Assembly: GCF_052180255.1 (NCBI RefSeq) | Contig: NZ_CP197466.1 | Location: 1,798,001-1,862,000, forward strand | DNA: 64,000 bases | Source: Paenibacillus_AM sp052180255 | Lineage (GTDB): Bacteria > Bacillota > Bacilli > Paenibacillales > NBRC-103111 | Direction: 5' to 3' | Notes under the pieces: model-generated | What the model was told of the DNA's origin: nothing | Seen by the model: only the letters and a program-made list of their open reading frames with translations | The model's database searches: none | Part shown: positions 34,575 to 42,811 of the stretch, piece by piece | How the letters are laid out: each line of letters starts with the position of its first letter | How positions within the stretch are numbered: the stretch's first letter is position 1 | Translations under genes and position numbers: made by a program

Positions 34575-35186
34575 TCAAATCAATTGCTGTAACCCCATAA
34601 ACCAGACGGTTACATATTGCTTAGTCGTCGTTCGGATTTGCTCAGGATCGCTGTACAGCCTGATAATCTCAAAATATCCTTCAAGGAAAGCAACAGCAAT
34701 CGGTCTGGATACTTGTAAATCGAGTGCTTCTGCTGCATGGGGATTGCCGAGCTGACTCTTATTAAATTCTTTTATGTGCGTATGGATGTGATTCATTAAT
34801 AAGCTAAACAATTCTTCCTTGGCTCGTTCATGTCGGGTTCCCGTACTACCATACAGAAGAATCAGCAATCCTTCTCGATGCTCATGCAGCAGCTCGGATA
34901 AGATACGGCTAAGTTCTTCGAGTATTTGAAGCCCGGGAGGGCTGCTCTCGATACCATGTTCAACATCTTGAACTTGAATTAACTGCGCCAAGCCTTCATA
35001 GGCAGGCATGACAACTGCATCGAACAGTGCTTCTTTATTCGGATAATAGCGGTATAGGTTACCCACGGATACACCGATCTTGTGAGCGATGTCTCGCATC
35101 GAGGTTTTCTCAAATCCTTGCTCAAGAAAGCTTATTTTGGCTTTTAACAGGATGGAGCCTCTGATCCCGTCTTTTAAAGTTTGCAT
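34575..35186 (-). CDS. TetR-family repressor of the adjacent ABC exporter
   Basis: 203 residues: helix-turn-helix at about 25-50 (TSMRDIAHKIGVSVGNLYRYY) and a helical effector domain. Divergent from a three-gene ABC transporter; the intergenic region has a TGAAC-N4-GTTCA dyad over the exporter promoter. The likely role is local repressor responding to the exported compound. Confidence 0.88.
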   Translation of the reverse strand: MQTLKDGIRGSILLKAKISFLEQGFEKTSMRDIAHKIGVSVGNLYRYYPNKEALFDAVVMPAYEGLAQLIQVQDVEHGIESSPPGLQILEELSRILSELLHEHREGLLILLYGSTGTRHERAKEELFSLLMNHIHTHIKEFNKSQLGNPHAAEALDLQVSRPIAVAFLEGYFEIIRLYSDPEQIRTTTKQYVTVWFMGLQQLI

Positions 35187-35254
35187 CTTGTAAACCCCCG
35201 TTCACTTTTGAATATAGGAGAAAAAAAAGAACTTGTCAAGAAGCTCTTTATCCC

Positions 35255-35305
35255 TTGACAGTCCTTGTGATTCGGGTGTATCTTGTTATTGTGAACGAGT
35301 GTTCA
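35255..35305 (+). promoter_or_regulatory. Promoter with TetR-type operator for the ABC exporter
   Basis: TTGACA (35255-35260), 18-bp spacer, TATCTT (35279-35284), followed by the dyad TGAACGAGTGTTCA (35292-35305) at the expected transcription start. A bound repressor there would block initiation. A further GTTCA half-site lies at about 35200 near the TetR start. Confidence 0.65.
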
Positions 35306-35338
35306 TTATTGGATGACGAGAGATAGAGGGGGAGACAC

Positions 35339-36193
35339 ATGATTGAAGTGAAGCAGCTTACATTCACATATCCAGGTAACAAAGAACCTGCTCTGAAGGG
35401 GCTCGATTTCTCCATACCGCAAGGGGAGATATTCGGTTTTCTTGGACCATCAGGTGCAGGAAAAAGCACAACGCAGAAGATTTTGATCGGTATTTTGAAA
35501 CAATACGAGGGTCAGGTCAGTGTGATGGGGAAACAACTGCGGGATGTTAAATCAGAATATTACGAAACGATAGGTGTTGCGTTTGAGTTTCCTAATTTCT
35601 ATAGCAGGTTCACAGCACTTGAGAATTTGTCGCTATTTCGCTCCCTTTATTCGGGTGAGACGGAAGAACCTGAACATCTGCTTAAAATGGTGGAGCTGGA
35701 GAAGTACGCCAATACGAAAGTTTCCGATTTTTCCAAAGGGATGAAGATGAGATTGAATCTATGCCGGGCGCTGCTAAACAAGCCGGATATTCTGTTTCTT
35801 GATGAGCCGACCTCAGGACTCGACCCTGTTAACGAGAAGAAGGTAAAGGACATTATTCTGGGGATGAAGGCAGCTGGTAAGACGATTCTGATCACGACAC
35901 ACAACATGAAAGCGGCTGATGAAATTTGTGATCGTGTGGCTTTTATCGTAGATGGAGGCATCAGTCTAATCGACTCCCCCAGAGAATTAAAAGTACGTCA
36001 TGGAAAAAGGATGCTGCGTGTAGAGTACAGGGAAGATTTACAAGTTAAACATGCCGATTTTAATCTGGAAGGCATTGGCGCAAATGAGCTTTTCCTTAAG
36101 CTGCTTCAAGATCAGTCTATTGAGACGATGCACACGCAGGAGGCGTCCCTTGAGGATATATTTATTGAAGTGACGGGGAGGAGCTTGGGATGA
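35339..36193 (+). CDS. ABC exporter ATP-binding protein
   Basis: 284 residues: Walker A (GPSGAGKST), a degenerate signature FSKGMKMRLNLCRAL, Walker B (DILFLDEPTSGLD) and switch His (TTHNMKAADE). It powers the two membrane proteins that follow; the set resembles fluoroquinolone/daunorubicin-type exporters (Rv2688c-like ATPase with two small permeases). The stop overlaps the next start by 4 bp. Confidence 0.9.
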   Translation: MIEVKQLTFTYPGNKEPALKGLDFSIPQGEIFGFLGPSGAGKSTTQKILIGILKQYEGQVSVMGKQLRDVKSEYYETIGVAFEFPNFYSRFTALENLSLFRSLYSGETEEPEHLLKMVELEKYANTKVSDFSKGMKMRLNLCRALLNKPDILFLDEPTSGLDPVNEKKVKDIILGMKAAGKTILITTHNMKAADEICDRVAFIVDGGISLIDSPRELKVRHGKRMLRVEYREDLQVKHADFNLEGIGANELFLKLLQDQSIETMHTQEASLEDIFIEVTGRSLG

Positions 36194-36900
36194 GATTGCG
36201 ATCTGCTCTTATCTATGATATTAAGCTTCAATTCAGGCATGGGTTTTATTATGCGTATGTACTCATCAGCGCTTTTTATATTGGGTTACTACATGTATTG
36301 CCTGCTGATTACAAAGAAATCGTCGAAGTGATGATAACCTTTTCCGATCCAAGTATGTTGGGGTTCTTCTTTATCGGGGGGCTTGTGCTGCTTGAGAAGG
36401 GTCAGAATATTCATGACAATCTATTCGTAACCCCTTATAAACCAGAGGAGTACCTCATTTCAAAAACACTATCGCTAACTTTGTTATCCGTGGTTACGAG
36501 CTATGTGGTTTATGTGAGCTCATTCGGATTTGGGACGAATCCTCTACTGTTTCTGGCCAGTGTGATGTTGACTTCTATCATTTTTACATTAATCGGACTT
36601 GGTGTGGCAGTAAGGTGCAAGACCATTAACGGTTTTTTCGTCACTTCTTCCTTATATTCATTTGTTCTCATTCTACCCGTTCTTGAAACGGTTGGATTGT
36701 GGAGCACACCGCTGTTTACCATTTTGCCGGCTAAAGCGTCTTTATTGCTCTTAGGATCTGCTTTTCACACGATAAGCACAGCGGAGATCATCTATTCCTT
36801 CTGCATGCTGCTGGCTTGGTGTGGGATCGCTTTTGTATGGACCCGGTATTCGTTCCGCAAGTTTATCGTTCTCAAAATCGGGGGAGGTGGGGGATCATGA
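36190..36900 (+). CDS. ABC exporter permease, subunit 1
   Basis: 236 residues with six hydrophobic segments and FSDPSMLGFFFIGGLVLLEKGQ, as in the permeases of fluoroquinolone-type ABC exporters. Overlaps both neighbours by 4 bp (ATGA), so the three subunits are coupled. Substrate unknown. Confidence 0.82.
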   Translation: MRLRSALIYDIKLQFRHGFYYAYVLISAFYIGLLHVLPADYKEIVEVMITFSDPSMLGFFFIGGLVLLEKGQNIHDNLFVTPYKPEEYLISKTLSLTLLSVVTSYVVYVSSFGFGTNPLLFLASVMLTSIIFTLIGLGVAVRCKTINGFFVTSSLYSFVLILPVLETVGLWSTPLFTILPAKASLLLLGSAFHTISTAEIIYSFCMLLAWCGIAFVWTRYSFRKFIVLKIGGGGGS

Positions 36901-37631
36901 ACATGCGGATAATTATCAATCTGATTCGAGGGGATATGAGGCAAATCACGCGTGATCCGATGCTGGCTTTTTATTTAATCGCTCCTCTTCTTCTTATGGC
37001 CGCTGTAGCACTTGGGGTTCCAATGGTAACAGGACTGCTGCAGGAGAGACTTAACTTTGATCTATCGGGTTACTACGATTTTATTATGAGCTTCGCTTTA
37101 CTGCTTATTCCCTTGATTCTTGGGGTTATGTCAGGGTTTATGATGTTAGATGAACGGGACGAGAATGTGATTAATTATTACGCAGTAACCCCACTCACGA
37201 AAAGCGGCTATATGTGGTATCGGCTGTTACTAACGATTGTACTTACAGTGATATATAGCATACTACTGCTTACTTTCTCTGGTCTTACCCCGGTTCGACC
37301 GATGAATTTGCTGCTGCTTCTTCCGATGATGGCAATGGAAGCGCCAATTCTTGCTTTGTTTCTAGCTGCTTATGCGTCCAATAAAGTAGAGGGACTTGCC
37401 CTTTCGAAGGGAGCCAGTCTGCTGATAATAGCACCTATAATTGCATATTTCGCCCCTGTTCCATGGCAGTATGTAGGAGGGTTCTTACCTACCTATTGGA
37501 TATCTAAGACATTTTTCATGGGTGCAACAGATCGTTGGATGACATGCGTCGTGATCGCCTTGATCGGAGCTTTGGTTCACTTGTTATTTTTTCGTTACTT
37601 ATATAAACGGTTTATCATCAGGATTGATTGA
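36897..37631 (+). CDS. ABC exporter permease, subunit 2
   Basis: 244 residues from the ATG at 36897, which overlaps the previous stop and follows GGGGAGGTGGGGG; an earlier in-frame ATG at 36816 lies within the preceding gene. Six membrane segments, with the loop MLDERDENVINYYAVTPLTK typical of ABC-2 permeases. Forms a heterodimer with subunit 1. Confidence 0.83.
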   Translation: MNMRIIINLIRGDMRQITRDPMLAFYLIAPLLLMAAVALGVPMVTGLLQERLNFDLSGYYDFIMSFALLLIPLILGVMSGFMMLDERDENVINYYAVTPLTKSGYMWYRLLLTIVLTVIYSILLLTFSGLTPVRPMNLLLLLPMMAMEAPILALFLAAYASNKVEGLALSKGASLLIIAPIIAYFAPVPWQYVGGFLPTYWISKTFFMGATDRWMTCVVIALIGALVHLLFFRYLYKRFIIRID

Positions 37632-37727
37632 TAAAAAGGATTGATTTTTTTCTCAGCATTACTTACATTAGGATAGGCTTACTTAAAAAATGGTAGATTA
37701 ATAAGAAATTGCAAAGGGAGGCACTAC

Positions 37728-39023
37728 ATGAGTCGTGTTATTCAAGTGGACGAGCGTCCACCATTGCTTCAAAGTATTCCACTTAGCTTTCAGCATCTAT
37801 TCGCGATGTTCGGAGCGACGGTACTGGTTCCGATCCTGCTCCAAGTAAATCCAGCAACCATTTTATTAATGAACGGAATTGGTACACTGCTGTATATATT
37901 TATTTGTCGCGGGAAAATTCCGGCTTTTCTAGGGTCAAGCTTTGCCTTTCTGTCACCGGTCAGTTTTGTGCTCATGCAGAGCACATATAATGCTGCACTT
38001 GGTGGGTTTATTGTTACGGGTGCGATCTTTGTCCTTGTTGCTCTTATCATTCAAAAGGTAGGAACGAGCTGGATCGATGTGATCTTCCCTCCAGCAGCAA
38101 TGGGGGCTATCGTAGCCGTAATTGGACTCGAACTCATTCCAACTGCCGCGAGTATGGCTGGTTTTATTGCTCCGCTCTCCAATCCGGCTAAAGATTGGGC
38201 GATGGATCCAACGTCAGTGAAGGTTGCGCTTATTACATTGCTTGTTACTGTTATTGGATCTGTGATGTTTCGTGGGTTCCTCAAAATCATACCGATTCTG
38301 ATTGGGGTCATCGTCGGTTATTTATCTGCATGGTATTTTGGAATTGTCGATTTCACTGCGGTTCAGAATGCACCTATGTTCGCGATTCCTACGTTCTATA
38401 AGCCTGTATTCGAATGGTCAAGTATTATCATTATTATTCCTGCAGCTCTTGTTGTCATTGCGGAGCACATCGGTCACTTGATCGTTACGAGCAACATCGT
38501 GGGTCGGGATTTATCTAAGTCCCCTGGTCTACATCGTTCCTTACTTGGTAACGGGATTTCTACCATGATTTCAGGATTTGTCGGTTCCACACCAAATACA
38601 ACCTACGGCGAAAATATTGGTGTTATGGCCATTACGAAAGTTTACTCCACATGGGTCATAGGCGGTGCTGCTGGACTCGCGATTATTTTATCCTTCTTTG
38701 GTAAATTTGCTGCCTTAATTACGACAATCCCACAACCTGTTATGGGTGGAATCTCCTTAGTCTTATATGGTGTTATTGCTGCATCTGGTTTACGGATGCT
38801 TGTAGAGACGAAAGTGGATTATTCCAAGCCGGTTAATTTAATTTTGACGACACTTGTACTTGCTACTGGTCTAAGTGGAGCTACTCTGGAATGGGGCGGG
38901 TTCTCCCTAAAAGGAATGGCGCTGGCAACCGTAGTTGCAATCGTGTTCGGGATTTTCTTCAAGGTGATTGAAGTGTTAGGTCTCTCTAATGAGGACAAAG
39001 AAGGCAAAGAAAGTGCCCACTGA
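37728..39023 (+). CDS. NCS2 uracil/nucleobase permease
   Basis: 431 residues, UraA/PyrP-type: FQHLFAMFGATVLVPILL at the N-terminus, the polar segment with AEHIGHLIVTSNIVGRDL, and STPNTTYGENIGVMAITKVYS, which carry substrate contacts in this family. Proton-coupled uptake of uracil. Ribosome site AAAGGGAGGC. No pyrimidine attenuator is visible in the 96-bp leader. The next gene starts 11 bp beyond its stop but seems unrelated. Confidence 0.92.
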   Translation: MSRVIQVDERPPLLQSIPLSFQHLFAMFGATVLVPILLQVNPATILLMNGIGTLLYIFICRGKIPAFLGSSFAFLSPVSFVLMQSTYNAALGGFIVTGAIFVLVALIIQKVGTSWIDVIFPPAAMGAIVAVIGLELIPTAASMAGFIAPLSNPAKDWAMDPTSVKVALITLLVTVIGSVMFRGFLKIIPILIGVIVGYLSAWYFGIVDFTAVQNAPMFAIPTFYKPVFEWSSIIIIIPAALVVIAEHIGHLIVTSNIVGRDLSKSPGLHRSLLGNGISTMISGFVGSTPNTTYGENIGVMAITKVYSTWVIGGAAGLAIILSFFGKFAALITTIPQPVMGGISLVLYGVIAASGLRMLVETKVDYSKPVNLILTTLVLATGLSGATLEWGGFSLKGMALATVVAIVFGIFFKVIEVLGLSNEDKEGKESAH

Positions 39024-39034
39024 GTAACAGAAGG

Positions 39035-40288
39035 GTGACAAGAGAAGCTTTTGTCAAAATGTTAATGGCTTCCGTTACGACCGAGTCTTCCCAGCCACAA
39101 GAGGAGCGGGAGAAATGGCTGAATTCTGACTGGAAAGTGGAGGAGCAACGCCGGGTATTTGTAGATGGAGCCTCGGTTGCCTCAGCTTATAAACCAGAAC
39201 TTTATTATTCTTCTTCTCTAGGAATTATTGTTGGTGATGAGTCAAAGCAATTCAGGCCGCAGGCTTCTTTAACGAGAAAAGAAGCGGCAGCAATCATAGA
39301 GCGCGTTCTGAATGAAAGAGTCAAAAGCCATCCGATATCGGGTATTGGCTACTATGCGATTCAATCTTTCGGGAATGTAGACCAGATGAGTAAGCTGCAA
39401 GATGTTAAATTTGGCTGGTCACAGTTAGCATACAGCGGAAATGGGAAAGCAAGCTTGGATTTGAAATCCGCACCGTATGCGATTCCTGATGGCTGGGAAG
39501 CTGCTATGGATAAGGCTAAATCGTATAACGTGGGCCATAAAGAGCTAATGGTATATGCAGATAATCGGGATAGTCGTCTAAGTTCATTTTTAGCGGATCA
39601 GCCTGCGCAGACAGCATTCATTCAATCTATTCAAAATTTACTCGTGCATAACAATTCGTATGGTTTTACAGGAATTTCAATAGATTTTGAGGGGCTTTTG
39701 AAAGAATCAGAGCAAGTGGGATTTACTAGTTTCCTGCGAGATTTAAGTGAAAGTACGAAGGGGTACTCTTTATCTGTCGCTGTACCACCAACAGATTGGT
39801 ACAAAGGCTATGACATGAAGCAGGTTGGATTAATTGCGGATCAAGTGATTTTAATGGCATATGATTATACACATAAAGATAGCAATCTACCATCCGCACC
39901 TTTACCGCTGGTGAATGCAGCCGTTCAGTCTGCATTGACAGTCATTCCGAAGGAGAAGCTGGTTCTCGGTATTTCCAAACAGGCGAATCAGTGGATCACA
40001 CGTCCGAATGGAGAAACGGTCCTTGAGAATCCTGCTATCCAACTGGTAGAGGAGAGAGCGGGGAAACCGGGAAGTAAGCTTCAATTCATGCTCCCTTATT
40101 TCCTTCAGCATATTACGTTCCAAGATGCTCGTGGCAATCACGAAATCTGGTATGAAGATGCTAAAAGCATTGAACAGAAGATATGGTTGGCGAAATATTA
40201 TGGGCTGCAAGGTGTGTCATTGTGGCACATGGGGAATTTCAATGCTTCAGACTGGGAAATGGTGAAGAACAATACATCACAACGATAA
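39035..40288 (+). CDS. Glycoside hydrolase family 18-like protein, N-terminally truncated SLH protein
   Basis: 417 residues. The first 70 residues are one and a half S-layer-homology repeats (VTREAFVKMLMAS; then SLGIIVGDESKQFRPQASLTRKEAAAIIERVL). Then a GH18 barrel with GISIDFEG (the D-x-E catalytic pattern), MAYDYTH and GVSLWHMGNF. Full-length relatives are secreted and begin with a signal peptide and complete SLH repeats. Here the frame opens (GTG at 39035) in the middle of a repeat, 11 bp after the permease stop, with no signal peptide. It is therefore a 5' deletion product and unlikely to be exported. The catalytic part is intact. Confidence 0.8.
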   Translation: MTREAFVKMLMASVTTESSQPQEEREKWLNSDWKVEEQRRVFVDGASVASAYKPELYYSSSLGIIVGDESKQFRPQASLTRKEAAAIIERVLNERVKSHPISGIGYYAIQSFGNVDQMSKLQDVKFGWSQLAYSGNGKASLDLKSAPYAIPDGWEAAMDKAKSYNVGHKELMVYADNRDSRLSSFLADQPAQTAFIQSIQNLLVHNNSYGFTGISIDFEGLLKESEQVGFTSFLRDLSESTKGYSLSVAVPPTDWYKGYDMKQVGLIADQVILMAYDYTHKDSNLPSAPLPLVNAAVQSALTVIPKEKLVLGISKQANQWITRPNGETVLENPAIQLVEERAGKPGSKLQFMLPYFLQHITFQDARGNHEIWYEDAKSIEQKIWLAKYYGLQGVSLWHMGNFNASDWEMVKNNTSQR

Positions 40289-40294
40289 TCATTA

Positions 40295-40344
40295 AAAAAG
40301 CTGACCGACATCCCTTTTATTAAAAGGCATGTGGTCAGCTTTTA
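40295..40344. terminator. Bidirectional terminator between convergent genes
   Basis: AAAAGCTGACC / GGTCAGCTTTT with a further inner stem (CCCTTTT / AAAAGG). A and T runs flank it, so it serves both the GH18 gene and the reverse yxcD operon. Confidence 0.9.
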
Positions 40345-40346
40345 TA

Positions 40347-40628
40347 TTATCCCTGCTCGATGTCTGCTACAATTTCCTCATCAAGTACGAGGTGAATTTG
40401 GTCGCGGAACACGCGCATATCGAATTGTTGGTACATATACTGCTCGATTGCTTCTAGAATCGTAGCTTGTACGAGTATTTGACTGCGGCCACCCACGTAG
40501 ATTTCAGCAGAGAAGCCGTAATCTTCATCCCACATCATGGAAACATCCACATCTGTGGGCTTAACCATTCTGCGCTGTGCAACGTTTACACATATCGCAT
40601 TTGTAATATCTTGTTCACTTAAACGCAT
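40347..40628 (-). CDS. yxcD: YxcD-family (DUF2653) protein
   Basis: 93 residues, VDVSMMWDEDYGFSAEIYVGGR and QIHLVLDEE, matching Bacillus YxcD as I remember it; small acidic protein of unknown function. Starts 2 bp after the stop of the upstream membrane protein gene, so they form an operon. Confidence 0.8.
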   Translation of the reverse strand: MRLSEQDITNAICVNVAQRRMVKPTDVDVSMMWDEDYGFSAEIYVGGRSQILVQATILEAIEQYMYQQFDMRVFRDQIHLVLDEEIVADIEQG

Positions 40629-40630
40629 GA

Positions 40631-41050
40631 TTAGAATCTCCTGTGATCGTCTGGTTTACGGTCTTTACGTGCTCGAATCATTGTAACAACCTTCATGACT
40701 AATGAGATTAGAACGAAGATCGCAAGCAAGTTGATCATAAGACCAAGAATGTTACCGAACATACCCATGCCACCGAACATGCCGCCGAATAGCATCCCTG
40801 CAAGTCCACCGATCATAAGACCTTTCATAAAGCCACCACCACTAAAGAAGCCTGGCTTCGTATTAGGAGTTGTAGCTGTATTTTTACTGGATGAGTTTAC
40901 ATTGTTTTTACTGATGTTGTTCGTGCTGTTCGAATTGGAATTGAAGCTCTTAGGAGGAGATTTATATCCCTTGGCTTCAACGGACGTTGTTGCTACGATT
41001 GAAAAGACAAGCATAAACGTCATCATCACAATTGTAATTTTTTTCCACAT
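40631..41050 (-). CDS. Small exported Gly/Met-rich membrane protein
   Basis: 139 residues. The start is taken as the second ATG (41050), ten bases after CGGAGG; the first (41059) is only one base away from it. Signal peptide ending near VEAKG, then an Asn/Ser-rich linker, then a Gly/Met-rich hydrophobic part (MKGLMIGGLAGMLFGGMFGG) and one more membrane segment with a basic cytoplasmic tail. The layout resembles small Tim44-type membrane proteins found with YxcD. Function unknown. Confidence 0.75.
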   Translation of the reverse strand: MWKKITIVMMTFMLVFSIVATTSVEAKGYKSPPKSFNSNSNSTNNISKNNVNSSSKNTATTPNTKPGFFSGGGFMKGLMIGGLAGMLFGGMFGGMGMFGNILGLMINLLAIFVLISLVMKVVTMIRARKDRKPDDHRRF

Positions 41051-41185
41051 GGTTGACATACCTCCGAAAATGTTTTGGAAATTTTAGAATTTCCCTATAT
41101 GATGTATACGTATACCGAAGAGGTTGGTTTCAAAAAATATAAAATAATGCTATAAAATATTTCTCACTGCAAAGGAGGTACTAAA

Positions 41186-41728
41186 ATGAAGTATCCGCAA
41201 GCCTATATCGACTATCTAATCTATTTCCATGCGGATCGAGATTTCTTCGAATGCCATGAGGTTTTGGAAGAATATTGGAAAGAGCATCCGAGTGATCCAT
41301 TTTCCGAAACCTGGGTCGGTCTTATTCAAGTGGCGGTAGGCCTGTACCATCATCGTCGTGGCAATTTGGCAGGAGCTAGAAAAATGCTGGGAAGCTCACT
41401 ACTTCGCATGCATACGGACCATATTGAGAAGCTGGGATTGGATATGAAGTTATTGGCACAGCGCATTTCCCATATAACGGATCGCCTACAAGTTAGTGAC
41501 CTTGTGGATTATGAGGATATGGATCTGCCAATCTGTGATAAAGAACTGTTGGAGATATGCCTGAATCAATGTGAGATCAACCATAAAATGTGGGGGAGCC
41601 CAAGTCCGATGACGGATCGTGATCTAATCCACAAGCATACCTTACGTGATCGATCAGGTGTTATTGCTGAGAGGCAGCGGCAGGCGGATCTTAAGCATAC
41701 ATCTAAAAAGGCCAAACAAAGGGATTAA
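41186..41728 (+). CDS. DUF309 family protein
   Basis: 180 residues with FFECHEVLEEYWKEH and GLIQVAVGLYHHRRGNLAGA, the conserved helical core of DUF309, a family of unknown function with conserved His/Glu residues. Ribosome site AAAGGAGGTAC. Ends in a shared terminator. Confidence 0.9.
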   Translation: MKYPQAYIDYLIYFHADRDFFECHEVLEEYWKEHPSDPFSETWVGLIQVAVGLYHHRRGNLAGARKMLGSSLLRMHTDHIEKLGLDMKLLAQRISHITDRLQVSDLVDYEDMDLPICDKELLEICLNQCEINHKMWGSPSPMTDRDLIHKHTLRDRSGVIAERQRQADLKHTSKKAKQRD

Positions 41729-41750
41729 CCCGATGTTTGACCTTTTTTTT
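41704..41750. terminator. Bidirectional terminator
   Basis: AAAGGCCAAACA / TGTTTGACCTTT arms with T run. It lies between the convergent DUF309 and carbonic anhydrase genes. Confidence 0.85.
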
Positions 41751-42318
41751 ATTTTTTGGATTCGTAGCCATCTACGATGAGATCGAGTCTTCCTGTGCCA
41801 GGGTCCATAATGAGACCGTGAATCGGCAATTTTTTTGGCAAAAGAGGATGGTTGCGAATAATATTTACACTTTCTTTAACCCCGTCACTTACTTGCTCAA
41901 ACCCACTTAACCATCTAGACAAGTTAATGCCTGAATTGTTAATGGTATCGATGACATCAGGAGATACGCCGCTTGCTATCGCCTTTTCCAAGACAGATTT
42001 GGAGTTCAGTCCTGTCATCCCGCATTCTTTATGTCCGATTACGAATACTTCATCCGCATCTAGTTCATAGACTGCAACGACGATGGAACGCATGACGGAA
42101 CCGAATGGGTGAGTCACAAGTGCACCCGCATTTTTAATAATTTTTGCATCCCCATTGCGTAAGTTCATCGCTTTAGGCAGTAGTTCGACCAGTCTTGCAT
42201 CCATACAGGTGAGAATCACCATTTTTTTATCGGGAAACTTGGTAGTAAGGTACTCCTCATATTTCTTGGTTTCAACAAATGTATGATTATAGTCCAAAAT
42301 TTCTGAGACAAGTGTCAT
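41749..42318 (-). CDS. Beta-class carbonic anhydrase
   Basis: 189 residues. Zinc ligands and catalytic dyad seen: TCMDARL (Cys, Asp, Arg) near residue 40 and GHKECGMTG (His, Cys) near 100. Interconverts CO2 and bicarbonate in the cytoplasm. Clade typical of Firmicutes. Ribosome site GAGGGAGGAAACC. Confidence 0.93.
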   Translation of the reverse strand: MTLVSEILDYNHTFVETKKYEEYLTTKFPDKKMVILTCMDARLVELLPKAMNLRNGDAKIIKNAGALVTHPFGSVMRSIVVAVYELDADEVFVIGHKECGMTGLNSKSVLEKAIASGVSPDVIDTINNSGINLSRWLSGFEQVSDGVKESVNIIRNHPLLPKKLPIHGLIMDPGTGRLDLIVDGYESKK

Positions 42319-42369
42319 CTGGTTTCCTCCCTCATATTTACAATTTACAGTAGGTTTGTATGGTTCTTG

Positions 42370-42690
42370 TTAGGTCGTGATCAGACTCATGGATGCATTA
42401 TAGATCTGATTATTGCTCTTTAGTATAAAAGATTTTTTGTCAGCACGATAGTCAATTGTCATCTTTTCTTCAAAATATACCGCGTGATTTTTCTGCATCA
42501 ATAAGTTGAACGGTTTCCCTGTGAGGGTGATGTCATATTGGCCTTGCACATGGGTGATGGATAAGGTCGGTACACCATTAACAGCGCAGCCGCAGCCTTC
42601 TGTATCATAGATTAGCTTAAGGTGCACATCATCTTTGTCTAATAATGGTGTAAGTGCTTGAATGGCTTCTTCTGAATATGAAATCTCCAT
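42370..42690 (-). CDS. yqkB: YqkB-like Fe-S cluster biosynthesis-family protein
   Basis: 106 residues of the HesB/IscA-related fold: LKLIYDTEGCGCAVNGVPTL, as in Bacillus YqkB. Cysteines at CGC are retained but the C-terminal CGC of true IscA is absent, so a direct scaffold role is doubtful. Ribosome site AAAAGGAGTGG. Confidence 0.8.
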   Translation of the reverse strand: MEISYSEEAIQALTPLLDKDDVHLKLIYDTEGCGCAVNGVPTLSITHVQGQYDITLTGKPFNLLMQKNHAVYFEEKMTIDYRADKKSFILKSNNQIYNASMSLITT

Positions 42691-42811
42691 TTTGTAGTTC
42701 CACTCCTTTTCATTATTGTAACATATATCACAACTATCTTCTTAGTTGATTCTCTAACGTGGAAAAAGTATGATGAAGATGGAGATACATTCCAAATTGG
42801 GAGGGATTCAA

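Noticed and set aside
37632..37727. Pyrimidine or purine riboswitch/attenuator ahead of the uracil permease
   Set aside because: No terminator-antiterminator pair or conserved PyrR-binding sequence is seen in the leader.
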